A stretch of DNA of 64,000 nt from Allocatelliglobosispora scoriae (GCF_014204945.1 NZ_JACHMN010000001.1:558001-622000); one strand, 5' to 3'. Shown: positions 49,182-57,033, numbered from the stretch's first letter. Notes: a model not told the origin generated them from the sequence alone. Numbers and translations are program-made.

Positions 49182-50252
49182 CTAAGCGACGGCGTTCACA
49201 CGCCGTCCGGCGAGGTAGATCACGTAGGTGAAGGTGGACGGGACGGGGATGTCGGCCCGGTCCGGGCGTACCAGCATGATCTGCTCGTGTCCCAGCAGCC
49301 CGCCGGTCGCCGCGTCGACGATGAGCAGGTCCCGGGTCGCGGCGCCGGGGTTGTCGGCGCTGAAGGCGAGCCCGGGCCGACCGGCCCGGTCGGTGACGCG
49401 CCCGCGGAACAGGACCCCGTCGGTGTTGGCGAGCACGGTGAGCGCGACCGCCCGCTGCGCCGGGGTGAGCAGGTGGTAGCGGCAGATCGCCGCGATGGAC
49501 CGCAGCGGGGCCTGCGGGCCGGGCGACGAGTCGTGGTAGGCGAGCTGCCCGGCGAAGATCGAGGGCTCGCTGGAGACCTCGTCGATGACGAGGCTGAGCT
49601 CCCCGGGGGCGAACTCGGCGACGTCACGGGCATCGGCGCGCGCGGGCGGGTTCGGCCCGGTGCGCTCGGCGGTGACGGCCCCCGCGCGCTGGGCCGGCAG
49701 GTCGGTGATCACCCGGCGCCCGGACCGGTCGCCGGCCACCCAGAGCTGCTCGTCGGCGGCGGTGAAGGTGCCGGTGTAGGCGGCCTTCCCCGAGGTGAGG
49801 TCCGCCGACCAGGTCTGCACCCGCAGGTAGGAGTAGCCGCCCGTGCCGGGGTCGTCGTGGACGGCGGCGACGCGGGCCGCGAGTTCCTTGAGGGTGTCCC
49901 GGGCGGCCGGCGCGTCGCCGGGGAACTCCAGCCGCAGCGATCCCGGCGCACCGTAGACGGCGTCCGGCGCGGCGCCCGGCGTCTGGGCGAAGCCGACGCC
50001 GACGGCGACGAGCAGCGCCAGCACCACGCCGCCGACGACACCGGTCCTCGGCCAGGTCATCACCCCCGGCCGCGCCCGGCCGCCGACCAGCTCGCGGAGC
50101 CGGTTCCAGCCCGAGGGCTGGCGGTCGGGCCGTTCGGCCTGGCGTCTCAGGTCCGCCGCGGAGAGCGGCGGCCCGGGGTCGACGTGGCGCCACGGGTCGG
50201 TCGCCCGCGCCGCGCGCCGCGTCAGATCCTCGAAATACTCGTTGTCCTTCAT
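49182..50252 (-). CDS. Membrane-anchored partner of ECF sigma factor (CU044_5270-like)
   Basis: The 356-residue protein has a cytosolic N-terminus of about 65 residues rich in Arg and Pro, one helix (GVVGGVVLALLVAVGVGFA) and a 270-residue outer domain (YSYLRVQTWSADL, LTPAQRAVALTVLANTDGVL) like the CU044_5270 family. Members of that family are commonly encoded right behind ECF sigma genes. ATG 50252 overlaps the sigma stop as ATGA. A sensor or anti-sigma role is inferred. Confidence 0.78.
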   Translation of the reverse strand: MKDNEYFEDLTRRAARATDPWRHVDPGPPLSAADLRRQAERPDRQPSGWNRLRELVGGRARPGVMTWPRTGVVGGVVLALLVAVGVGFAQTPGAAPDAVYGAPGSLRLEFPGDAPAARDTLKELAARVAAVHDDPGTGGYSYLRVQTWSADLTSGKAAYTGTFTAADEQLWVAGDRSGRRVITDLPAQRAGAVTAERTGPNPPARADARDVAEFAPGELSLVIDEVSSEPSIFAGQLAYHDSSPGPQAPLRSIAAICRYHLLTPAQRAVALTVLANTDGVLFRGRVTDRAGRPGLAFSADNPGAATRDLLIVDAATGGLLGHEQIMLVRPDRADIPVPSTFTYVIYLAGRRVNAVA

Positions 50253-50815
50253 CGCTGCAAACTCCCCCTCGCATCGACGCCCGGCCCGCGCTCGGCAGCG
50301 CCGGGGTTGCGCTCCACCAGGCGCCGCAGGTTGGTCCGCGCCCGGACAAGCCGCTGGTGTACGGCGTTCTGGCTGATCCCGAGCGATGACGCGAGCTCGG
50401 CGGTGGTCGCGTCGTCCACATAACGTGCCCAGAGCAGGACCTGCTCCTCGCGTTCGAGCAGCAGCAGAGCCCGTTTCACGTCGACGAGCGTGCTGATCGT
50501 GTCGCTGATGTCCTCGGTCACCAGCCAGCCGGGGGTGTTCATCACGTCCGGCTCGACCAGGTCGAGCGGGCGCCGGTGGTTGGCGCGCAGGTGGTTGCGC
50601 AGGAAGTTGCGGGCGGTGCGCATCAGCCAGGCCCGAGGGTCGTCGGGCACGTGGTCACGCCGCCGCCAGGCGGTCTCGAAGGTGTGCGCCGTCAGGTCCC
50701 GTGCCTCCTCGGGGTAGCCGCCGAGGTTGCGTACCAGCATGCGCAGCACCTCGTCGCGGTACTTATCGGTCAGCGCGTCATGCCACGCTTCACTACGGGG
50801 ACCGTCGCTGGTCAC
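50249..50815 (-). CDS. ECF RNA polymerase sigma factor
   Basis: The 188-residue factor shows region 2 (YRDEVLRMLVRNLGGYPEEA; HTFETAWRRRDHVPDDPRAW, RTARNFLRNHLR) and region 4 (LEREEQVLLWARYVDDATTA; ISQNAVHQRLVRARTNLRRL). AGGAG fits GTG 50815. Together with the coupled membrane protein it forms the third sigma/membrane-protein pair of this window. Regulated genes are unknown; secreted-protein genes lie divergently upstream. Confidence 0.87.
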   Translation of the reverse strand: MTSDGPRSEAWHDALTDKYRDEVLRMLVRNLGGYPEEARDLTAHTFETAWRRRDHVPDDPRAWLMRTARNFLRNHLRANHRRPLDLVEPDVMNTPGWLVTEDISDTISTLVDVKRALLLLEREEQVLLWARYVDDATTAELASSLGISQNAVHQRLVRARTNLRRLVERNPGAAERGPGVDARGSLQR

Positions 50816-51159
50816 TCGCTGCTCCTGACCACTGTGAAACACCGGGCGATGGTTGGAGATCGTCGCGGTGGCGGGCGGGGTGGGCGCCCACATAGGAGTT
50901 GTCCCGCACGGGCACTCCATGACGTCACAAATCAGTTACGACCTAGCCCGGTCGATTTGCAAGCGCGACCCGCACTGAGCTTGGCCGATGGCACACCATG
51001 TGCCACCAGGGAAGCCATGAAGTGGAGGGCCGCAATTGATTTCTGCACTGCCGCTGACATAAGCGGGGTAAGGGGTTGCTACGCAGTGTCACCGTTACGG
51101 TAAGCGCTGACTCATTAACCCTCAGCGAGCAGCGACCCGCACTAGTCAGGAGGCACCCC
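50816..51159. promoter_or_regulatory. Divergent intergenic region with short palindromes
   Basis: No gene is seen in these 344 bp. TGGCACA-CCA-TGTGCCA (50989-51005) is a perfect 7-bp inverted repeat, and ACCGT-T-ACGGT lies at about 51092-51102, close to the expected promoter of the secreted protein. AGGAGG precedes ATG 51160. Confidence 0.4.
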
Positions 51160-51684
51160 ATGGCCGTCAGAGGACGGTGGGCCGTCATCGCCACCGTCGT
51201 TCTCTCCCTCACCGCACCGCCCGCTCCCGCCCAGGCCGCGCCGACGCCGGCGCCGCACTCCGCGCAGGAGCTGATCGACGACTACCTCGCCGCCGCACCC
51301 GGCGGTGTCCAGATCGGCCCCAACGAGATCAGCTACGACGGCGGGAAGTTCGTCGTCACGCTCACCCGGCCGCGCTCCTCCCTGGCGGCGACCGCCGACT
51401 GCCCGTCAGGCTGGTTCTGCTTCTACGACGGGGTGAACTACACCTATCCCCGAGGCAAATTGTCGGACTGCGGCTGGCAGGACCTCGCCTGGTGGGGCTG
51501 GCACGACCGGACCGAGTCCGTGCACTACAACTTCAGCAGCGGGTCGGTCTCCTATCTCAACCACCGCACCCAGCCCGATCACTCCGACGACCTGTTCCTC
51601 TTCTCGGTCAGCTCCGCCAACAAGACCGACGCCGACGTGACGCCATACCGCAACATGGCCGATCACGTGTATCGCAACTGCTGA
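51160..51684 (+). CDS. Secreted peptidase-inhibitor I36-like protein
   Basis: The 174-residue product has a Sec signal peptide (cleaved near AQA-APT), a linker of about 60 residues and a cysteine-containing C-terminal domain: DCPSGWFCFYDGVNYTYPRG, then LSDCGWQDL and SVSYLNHRT. This is the crystallin-like peptidase inhibitor I36 pattern found in many Streptomyces secreted proteins. Inhibition of a metalloprotease is known for one family member and only inferred here. AGGAGG supports ATG 51160. Confidence 0.78.
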   Translation: MAVRGRWAVIATVVLSLTAPPAPAQAAPTPAPHSAQELIDDYLAAAPGGVQIGPNEISYDGGKFVVTLTRPRSSLAATADCPSGWFCFYDGVNYTYPRGKLSDCGWQDLAWWGWHDRTESVHYNFSSGSVSYLNHRTQPDHSDDLFLFSVSSANKTDADVTPYRNMADHVYRNC

Positions 51685-51694
51685 CCATCTCGCC

Positions 51695-51733
51695 GCGGAG
51701 ATGACCGGGCAACGCTGCAGCGGTCGTCTCCGC
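51695..51733 (+). terminator. Hairpin terminator of the GGAGACGACCG type
   Basis: Arms GCGGAGATGACCG (51695-51707) and CGGTCGTCTCCGC (51721-51733) pair with one G-T. A close relative with 16-bp perfect arms lies at 53875-53923. Confidence 0.65.
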
Positions 51734-51848
51734 CAACCATGACGGCAAGCCGTCACCGGAAGCTCTGTTCATCGTCACACATGGATGCAACAGTGGCCGC
51801 AGGGCGTGATTCGACCCGCCTCCCCTCGACCGGAAGCAGGTATCAGCC

Positions 51849-52619
51849 ATGCGGCGCAAGGCCATCGCGATCACGGCCGGACTGGCGTTGGCGGTCGCCG
51901 CCGCCGCTCCGGCCCACGCCGTCCCCTACTACGAGCTGCGCTACCAGGGCACGATGTCCTCGGCCACCGTCGTCACCGACAGCTCCAGCAACCTCAACGA
52001 CGGCACAGTGAGCACCGCCAACAGCGGCACCGTCACCTCGGTGACGGACCCCGGCACCACCGATCCCTACCTCGCCTTCGGCGGCACCGAATGCGCCACC
52101 GCACCGTGCCCGCAGGCCCTGATCACCCCGGCCTCCTCCAGCACCCTCGTCGCCAACGGCGGCGGAACGAGCACCTTCACCTTCGGTGCCAACATCCGCC
52201 TGCACACCGGGGCCTCCTCCGTCACCGCCGGGATGAACGTCATCCAGTTCGGCAGCGCGGGCACGGGCCTGCACCAGTGGAAGCTGCAGGCCGACTACTG
52301 GACGCCGTCGTGCCGCTGGTCCGACGGGACCACCGCGGTCCTCGTCCCCGGCCCCGGCGATCCGAAGTTCACCCTCACCGACAACGTCTGGTACAAGGTC
52401 AAGTGCTCGCGGCTCACCGGCAACGTCTTCGAGATCCGGATCACGGACCTCAGCACCGGGCTGCTCGCGTCGGTGCTGACCAAGACCGTCGCCCTCGGCG
52501 CGATCACCCCGACGGGCGCGGCCGCGATCGGCGCGAGGGTGATCTCGGCGAACAAGGTCGACTCGCAGACCGACCAGTTCCACGGCGACCTCGACGACAT
52601 ATTCTTCCACCGCGACTGA
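51849..52619 (+). CDS. Secreted LamG-like (concanavalin-fold) protein
   Basis: The 256-residue product has a signal peptide (cleaved after AHA-VPYY) and a single LamG/concanavalin-like beta-sandwich: VTDSSSNLNDGTVSTANS, TFTFGANIRLHTG, VWYKVKCSRLTG and DQFHGDLDDIFFHRD, the last being the common C-terminal LamG signature. Four cysteines may form two disulfides. It probably binds sugars or cell surfaces; no catalytic site is visible. Confidence 0.8.
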   Translation: MRRKAIAITAGLALAVAAAAPAHAVPYYELRYQGTMSSATVVTDSSSNLNDGTVSTANSGTVTSVTDPGTTDPYLAFGGTECATAPCPQALITPASSSTLVANGGGTSTFTFGANIRLHTGASSVTAGMNVIQFGSAGTGLHQWKLQADYWTPSCRWSDGTTAVLVPGPGDPKFTLTDNVWYKVKCSRLTGNVFEIRITDLSTGLLASVLTKTVALGAITPTGAAAIGARVISANKVDSQTDQFHGDLDDIFFHRD

Positions 52620-52633
52620 TCCCGCCGCACCAC

Positions 52634-52711
52634 CAAGATCGCCGCAACTCTTCAAGAGTTGGTCCTAAGAGCTCTTAGGACCAACTCTTGAAGAGTTGCG
52701 GCGATCTTGGG
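52634..52711. repeat. 78-bp perfect palindrome made of two head-to-head repeat units
   Basis: The sequence is its own reverse complement over 78 bp with no loop, centred on AAGAGCTCTT. Each 39-bp half contains the 30-bp unit that also lies at 56260-56289 (CCAACTCTTGAAGAGTTGCG followed by GCGATCTTGG). It separates two convergent genes and could terminate both. Confidence 0.85.
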
Positions 52712-52737
52712 TTTGGTGGGCTCCCCACCGCAGGCGT

Positions 52738-53331
52738 TCAGCGGCGCGCGGGTGTCGGCGGCAACGGCAGCGGCAGGCCTGGCAGCCCGTCGAGGCTCGT
52801 CGCGATGTGGTCCTTGCTGTGGAAATAGGCGTCGAGCGAGTCATCGTCCTCGCGCGCGAACCGTTTGGCATGCTGGTCACGATCATCGTCGTAGGTCATC
52901 AGAGGCACGGCGAACCCGCACGAGTCCCGGATCAGGTCGGCGTGCACCACGATGATGGCCCGGTGACCGTGCAGGCTGGTGTCGATGTCGGGAAAGCGGG
53001 CCATCAACCCGTCCCACCGGGGGTCGTCACGGAACACCGGCTCTCCCCGTCCGTGCACCCGAACGATGTTGGGCGGCCCCTGGAAGGCACACCACATCAA
53101 CGTGATGCGACCGTTCTCGCGCAGGTGGGCGATGGTCTCGGCATTACTACCGGCGAAATCGAGATAGGCGAGGGTCACCTCGTCGAGGATCGCGAGCGAC
53201 CCGGCCAAACCCTTCGGGGACAGATTGACCTTGCCGTCGCCGGTCAGAGGCGCGGTGGCGGTGAAGAAGATGTGCTGAGACTCGATGAACTCGCGCAAGC
53301 GACCGTCAATGCGCTCATGGACCTTTCCCAT
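52738..53331 (-). CDS. Pyridoxamine-5'-phosphate-oxidase-fold (flavin/F420-binding) protein
   Basis: The 197 residues match the split-barrel PNPOx-like family: FFTATAPLTGDGKVNLSPKG, AYLDFAGSNAETIAHLRENG, RITLMWCAFQGPPNIVRVHG. Such actinobacterial proteins bind FMN, F420 or haem and are mostly uncharacterised. The C-terminal YDDDRDQHAKRFARED is conserved in this subgroup. ATG 53331 has a TAATCG element 5-6 nt upstream, a weak leaderless signal. It is probably not a true pyridoxine enzyme. Confidence 0.8.
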   Translation of the reverse strand: MGKVHERIDGRLREFIESQHIFFTATAPLTGDGKVNLSPKGLAGSLAILDEVTLAYLDFAGSNAETIAHLRENGRITLMWCAFQGPPNIVRVHGRGEPVFRDDPRWDGLMARFPDIDTSLHGHRAIIVVHADLIRDSCGFAVPLMTYDDDRDQHAKRFAREDDDSLDAYFHSKDHIATSLDGLPGLPLPLPPTPARR

Positions 53332-53373
53332 GCTCGCGATTATCGCCGACGAGGGCCGAATTGACCGACCCTC

Positions 53374-53817
53374 TCAGAGCTGGAGTACGCCGACCGTCTC
53401 GTCGTCGAGCACCTCGCCGGTGAGGACGAAGCCCAGCCGCACGTAGAACTCCTCCGGCCCGCCGTCGCCGGGGTGCCAGGTGCTGTGCAGCTGCCCGATG
53501 CCGCGCCGACGGCCCTCCTCGGCGACCGCCTGCACCGCGAACCGCCCGTAGCCCTTGCCCTGCTCGTCGGCGTCGATGATGAGGCGCCACAGGCAGAACC
53601 GGTAGGCCTCGATCGGATCGTCGGGCTGGATCGCGACCATCACGAACCCGACGATGCGATCACCGTCGACGATCGCGCGCGGCCAGGCGGCGTCGGGGTA
53701 GACGTAGGCCTCGGCCAGCGACTTGGCGACCGGAGCGACGAACACCTCCTGATGGGGGTGCACCTTGACCTTGCAGACCTTGTGCACGTTGTCCTTGGTG
53801 ACGAGTTCCAGCCGCAT
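53374..53817 (-). CDS. GNAT acetyltransferase, spermidine/diamine-type
   Basis: A 147-residue GNAT with IDADEQGKGYGRFAVQAVAE (Q-x-x-G-x-G loop) and EEFYVRLGFVLTGEVLDDET, close to BltD/PaiA-like polyamine acetyltransferases. The N-terminal LVTKDNVHKVCKVKVHPHQE is characteristic of that branch. The polyamine substrate is inferred. ATG 53817 is favoured because TACGAT lies 8 nt upstream; the frame extends to 53844. Confidence 0.8.
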   Translation of the reverse strand: MRLELVTKDNVHKVCKVKVHPHQEVFVAPVAKSLAEAYVYPDAAWPRAIVDGDRIVGFVMVAIQPDDPIEAYRFCLWRLIIDADEQGKGYGRFAVQAVAEEGRRRGIGQLHSTWHPGDGGPEEFYVRLGFVLTGEVLDDETVGVLQL

Positions 53818-53874
53818 GGTTCGCCATCGTACGGATCGACGCATCAGAACGTCATCTTATAATAATAGCTTTCG

Positions 53875-53923
53875 GCGGCGGAGACGACCGGGCAGCCGTG
53901 GCCGCCGCGGTCGTCTCCGCCGC
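53875..53923. terminator. Hairpin terminator with perfect 16-bp arms
   Basis: GCGGCGGAGACGACCG (53875-53890) and its complement (53908-53923). It follows the minus-strand secreted-protein gene and shares the GGAGACGACCG core with the hairpin at 51695. Confidence 0.7.
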
Positions 53924-53940
53924 TCCTACGCGTAAGCCTC

Positions 53941-54375
53941 CTACGCGTACGCCTTCTTGATGTCGCCGCAGGTGCTCTCGTCCACGATGAGGTTGTTGCC
54001 AAGGCAGGCGAAGAACACGACCAGCCTGCCCTCGGGAAGGTTGCCGAAGGACCGCTCGGTGCACTTGTTCGCGCCGGTGGTGTGCCACTTCACGATCGTC
54101 GGACCACCGGGCTCCACGACCGCCATGACCGCGACCGACTTGCCGTCGGGGTAGCTGTCGCAGACCCACATCTTGTCGCCGTCGGACACCCACATGCCGT
54201 AGCCGGAACCCCAACCGTCGGCGCCGTAGCAGCCGTACGCGGTGCAGCCGGTCGCGTCGACCCCCGCGGAGGCCGGTGCGGCGATCACGCCGGAGACGGC
54301 CATCAGGCCGACCGCGAGAAGCAGGGCCGTCATGATCCGGCGGACAGGGCCGATGGTGCGCGTGCTGCGATGCAT
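53941..54375 (-). CDS. Small secreted cysteine-rich protein
   Basis: The 144-residue product has a basic N-terminus, a Sec signal peptide (cleaved near ASA-GVD) and a mature domain of about 105 residues with six cysteines (TGCTAYGCYG, WVCDSYP, NKCTERS, FACLGN, STCGDI). Tyr/Trp/Gly-rich segments such as DGWGSGYGMWVSDGDK suggest a small disulfide-linked beta protein. No family is recognised. AAGGAG precedes ATG 54375 by 6 nt. Confidence 0.7.
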   Translation of the reverse strand: MHRSTRTIGPVRRIMTALLLAVGLMAVSGVIAAPASAGVDATGCTAYGCYGADGWGSGYGMWVSDGDKMWVCDSYPDGKSVAVMAVVEPGGPTIVKWHTTGANKCTERSFGNLPEGRLVVFFACLGNNLIVDESTCGDIKKAYA

Positions 54376-54497
54376 GGACACTCCTTGTCAGTAGGCAGGG
54401 CCTCAAGGAGATCAATGCGGTCCGGAGCAGGCAAGCCGGGCGGCGAAAGATACCGCGGAAGAATGGGGGCGCCTACCGCACCGGTTTACCCGGCGGT

Positions 54498-54971
54498 TCA
54501 GAACGTCAGCATGTAGTAGTAGCCGTCCTCCACCTGAGGTTCGGCGCGGACCAGTGCGAAGCCCAGGTTCTCCAGCACCTGCCGGCTCGCGGCGTTGCTC
54601 CCGTCGGTGTGCGCCACGACCCGGTGCGCACCCAGCTCGATCGCCCGCTCCACCAGCGCCCGGGTCGCCTCGGTCGCGTACCCCCGGCCCTGGTGTGACA
54701 CCGCGACCCCGTAGCCGACCTCGACCGTTCCCTCGACGTTGGGCGGGCCGTGGTAGCCGGCACCGCCGATGACGGTGCCGGACTCGCGCAGGACGAGCTG
54801 GTAGGGCACCCACTCACCGCGCAGCTGCGCCCGCAGCACGTGCTGCGCGACCACGACGTCGCCGCCGGTCGGGTAGTCGGCCGCCCAGGTGTCCTCGCGC
54901 TCGCCCGCGACGATCTGCTCGGCGAGCTCGTAGGTGAACTCGCGCAGTTCGAGCCGCTCGGTCGTCATCAC
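54498..54971 (-). CDS. RimJ/RimL-type GNAT acetyltransferase
   Basis: The 157 residues carry the GNAT loop VSHQGRGYATEATRALVER and a C-terminal VAHTDGSNAASRQVLENLGF, typical of the RimJ/RimL branch that acetylates protein N-termini or small amines. GTG 54971 is the favoured start, 7 nt after TAGGCT (minus strand, 54984-54979); ATG 54968 follows directly. Confidence 0.85.
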   Translation of the reverse strand: MMTTERLELREFTYELAEQIVAGEREDTWAADYPTGGDVVVAQHVLRAQLRGEWVPYQLVLRESGTVIGGAGYHGPPNVEGTVEVGYGVAVSHQGRGYATEATRALVERAIELGAHRVVAHTDGSNAASRQVLENLGFALVRAEPQVEDGYYYMLTF

Positions 54972-54986
54972 CAGGCGGAGCCTAGA

Positions 54987-55370
54987 TCAGGAGCTGGTGG
55001 TCTGCCAGAGGCCCAGCGTGTTGCCCTCGGGGTCGGTGAAGTAGGCGGCGATGCCCATGGTGCCGACCGCCTGCGGCTTGCGGACGAGGGTGCCGCCGGC
55101 GCGTTCCAGCTTGTCGATCGCGGCATCCATGTCCTCGACGTCGATCGTGATGACGGGGTTCGTGATCGGCGACTGCCGGGCCAGCATGCCGCCGTTGATC
55201 GCGCCCGGCTCCGTCGGCATGCCCTGCTCGTCGATCGGCGTCGTGCTGACCATGGTGTATTGCAGCTCGGGCATCGACACGATGTTCCACCCGAACGCCT
55301 CACGGTAGAAGTCCTGCGCGCGGGCGAGGTCGTCCGCGGGAATCTCGAAGTGCACCACGCGTCCAGTCAT
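54987..55370 (-). CDS. VOC superfamily protein
   Basis: A 127-residue VOC protein: VVHFEIPADDLARAQDFYRE, FGWNIVSMPELQYTM, PVITIDVEDMDAAIDKLERA and AYFTDPEGNTLGLWQ. His and Glu/Gln positions fit a metal-binding or small-molecule-binding glyoxalase relative of the CFP-30/AntiB type. The actual ligand is unknown. ATG 55370 lies 6 nt after GAAAAT. Confidence 0.85.
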   Translation of the reverse strand: MTGRVVHFEIPADDLARAQDFYREAFGWNIVSMPELQYTMVSTTPIDEQGMPTEPGAINGGMLARQSPITNPVITIDVEDMDAAIDKLERAGGTLVRKPQAVGTMGIAAYFTDPEGNTLGLWQTTSS

Positions 55371-55387
55371 GCCCTGATTTTCGCAGC

Positions 55388-56218
55388 TCACGACGGCCGG
55401 AGCGCGTGGAATGCCGCAGCCTGGTCGGCGTGGTAGACGAGATCGTCGTCGTCGAGGACCTCGGGGCGGCTGCGCGCGTAGCGGATCTCGAACCGCAGCC
55501 GCTCCCGGATGAGCTGCCGCAGCGCCACCTCGTCGAGCCCGTGCTCACCGTAGGCGGCGAGGAACTCCCGCACCCCGTCCAGGCTGCCCGTATCGAGTCC
55601 GTCGCCCCACTCCCACGCCGCGTGGGCGAGCTCCCGTTCGCGGCGCTGCACCCACGCGTCGTCCCAGTCCAGGACCGCGACGATCCGCCCGTCGGCGCTG
55701 GTCAGGGAGTTGCCGGGCCAGAAGTCGCCGTGCAGCGCCTGGACGCGGCCGCCCGCCCGGTCGAACTCCGCGATCCAGGCGTCGAGCTCCGGATCGTGGA
55801 GGTCGGCCGCGTCGGCCTGTGTCATCGCGGTCACCCGCGTCCCGGGCGCGGTGGCGAGCGCCGCGTGGATCCCGGCGAGGATCCGCGCCGCCTGCGCCCT
55901 GGACTGCGGGTTTCCGCGCCGGGTCGGCTCGCCCTCGACGAACGGCCACACCGTGACCGGGTGCCCGCCGACGCGCACGGGCGCCCGCAGCGGCGCGATC
56001 GCCTCCGGCACGAACGTCCGGGCCGTCGCCGCGAGCTCTCCAAACCACAAGATCTCCGCATCGGTACGCCACACCGGCCCCACCCGCACCACGACGTCCC
56101 CGAGCCGGTAGGCGGCGGACTCCTCCCCCAGCCCGAGCCGCTGCGCGGGCAGGTGCCACGGCAGCTCCGGCAGGGCGGCCCGGACGGCGGGCGTCAACGC
56201 GTACTCGGGCCGAACCAC
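55388..56218 (-). CDS. Aminoglycoside-phosphotransferase-family kinase
   Basis: The 276-residue kinase has a degenerate N-lobe (LGLGEESAAYRLGDVVVRVG) and a clear C-lobe: catalytic loop QALHGDFWPGNSLTSADG (HGDxxxxN) and metal-binding VAVLDWDDAWVQ. APH-fold kinases phosphorylate aminoglycosides, macrolides, homoserine and other small alcohols, and no substrate or resistance should be claimed from this. GTG 56218 follows TATCGT (minus strand, 56230-56225) at 6 nt. Confidence 0.85.
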   Translation of the reverse strand: MVRPEYALTPAVRAALPELPWHLPAQRLGLGEESAAYRLGDVVVRVGPVWRTDAEILWFGELAATARTFVPEAIAPLRAPVRVGGHPVTVWPFVEGEPTRRGNPQSRAQAARILAGIHAALATAPGTRVTAMTQADAADLHDPELDAWIAEFDRAGGRVQALHGDFWPGNSLTSADGRIVAVLDWDDAWVQRRERELAHAAWEWGDGLDTGSLDGVREFLAAYGEHGLDEVALRQLIRERLRFEIRYARSRPEVLDDDDLVYHADQAAAFHALRPS

Positions 56219-56259
56219 CCCGCCACGATAACGGCGCCGCCTGCCGTCCCCGAATAGGG

Positions 56260-56289
56260 CCAACTCTTGAAGAGTTGCGGCGATCTTGG
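56260..56289. repeat. Single copy of the 30-bp palindromic repeat unit
   Basis: CAACTCTTGAAGAGTTG followed by CGGCGATCTTGG, identical over 30 bp to each half of the 78-bp palindrome at 52634-52711. It lies between the divergent phosphotransferase and secreted-protein genes, so here it cannot simply terminate either one. Confidence 0.75.
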
Positions 56290-56411
56290 ACTGCGCGACG
56301 ATCGCCGTTCGTGGACGACTGCCAGGGTTCTATGAGGTTGACCTGGGGGTTCTTGGAGAAACGCAGGTCACGGTCGTGTCTCACCGATCGACTAGGAGGC
56401 ATGGAACCCCC

Positions 56412-56882
56412 ATGAAGAAATTGTCGAAGAAGTCCGTTCTGCTGCTCGGTGCGTCGGGTGTGCTGGCTGTCGGCATCGCGGTCCCCGCCGTCGCCTACGC
56501 CGAGGACGCCACCCCGTCGCCGTCGACGTCGTCGTCCGCTTCCCCGGGCACGGTCAAGCAGCGCGGTCCGGACCAGCAGAAGCTCGCCGCCGCGCTCGCC
56601 AAGGAGCTCGGCATCGACGAGCAGAAGGTCGCCGACGCGCTGACGAAGGTCCGCGACGAACTCCGGCCGACGACGGGTGACAAGCCCGCGGAGGGCGATC
56701 AGAAGGCCGATCGGGCGGCGAAGCTGAAGGAGCGCCTGGACCAGGCGGTCAAGGACGGCAAGCTGACCCAGGCGGAGGCGGACGCGATCATCAAGGCGCA
56801 GTCGGCCGGCGTACTGGGCGGGCCTGGGTTCGGCGGCCGCGTTGGCCACGGCCCGGCGCCGACCGCCAGCCCCACGAAGTAG
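56412..56882 (+). CDS. Secreted helical protein with Clp-N-like repeat motif
   Basis: The 156-residue product has a signal peptide (KKSVLLLGASGVLAVGIAVP; cleaved near AYA-EDA), a Ser/Pro linker and an alpha-helical charged part: KLAAALAKELGIDEQKVADA, then AKLKERLDQAVKDGKLTQAE. It ends in a Gly/Pro-rich tail. This LGIDEQKV / KDGKLTQAEAD pattern is common in actinobacterial secreted proteins of unknown role. AGGAGG (56394-56399) lies 12 nt before ATG 56412, further than ideal; ATG 56401 opens only four codons. Confidence 0.72.
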   Translation: MKKLSKKSVLLLGASGVLAVGIAVPAVAYAEDATPSPSTSSSASPGTVKQRGPDQQKLAAALAKELGIDEQKVADALTKVRDELRPTTGDKPAEGDQKADRAAKLKERLDQAVKDGKLTQAEADAIIKAQSAGVLGGPGFGGRVGHGPAPTASPTK

Positions 56883-56894
56883 TCATCGAAGGCG

Positions 56895-56928
56895 ACGGCG
56901 GGCACCCCCGGTCGGGGGTGCCCGCCGT
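56895..56928. terminator. Strong hairpin terminator
   Basis: Perfect 15-bp arms ACGGCGGGCACCCCC (56895-56909) and complement (56914-56928) around GGTC, 12 bp after the secreted-protein stop. Confidence 0.75.
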
Positions 56929-56936
56929 TCAAGTTC

Positions 56937-57024
56937 CCTGAACTTTAATGCTGACTCGCCGGTGTCGGAATCGATCCTGACATTTGTTGCAGTTTTCGCG
57001 GCGTGTCCAGCATTAAAATTCAGG
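56937..57024. repeat. 88-bp A+T-richer element with 17-bp terminal inverted repeats
   Basis: CCTGAACTTTAATGCTG (56937-56953) and CAGCATTAAAATTCAGG (57008-57024) are complementary apart from one base and enclose 54 bp. The ends are unusually A+T-rich for this genome. It lies 3' to sdhB and could be a long-stem terminator or a small decayed mobile element. No target duplication is evident. Confidence 0.5.
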
Positions 57025-57033
57025 AAGGAGCGG

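Noticed and set aside
49287-50423. 378-codon plus-strand frame opposite the sigma-linked membrane protein
   Set aside because: Repetitive Gly/Arg/Val/Asp composition with no domain; the minus strand has the ATGA-coupled sigma/membrane pair.
55388-56218. Aminoglycoside resistance gene
   Set aside because: The APH fold covers many small-molecule kinases and nothing in the sequence or context points to an antibiotic substrate.
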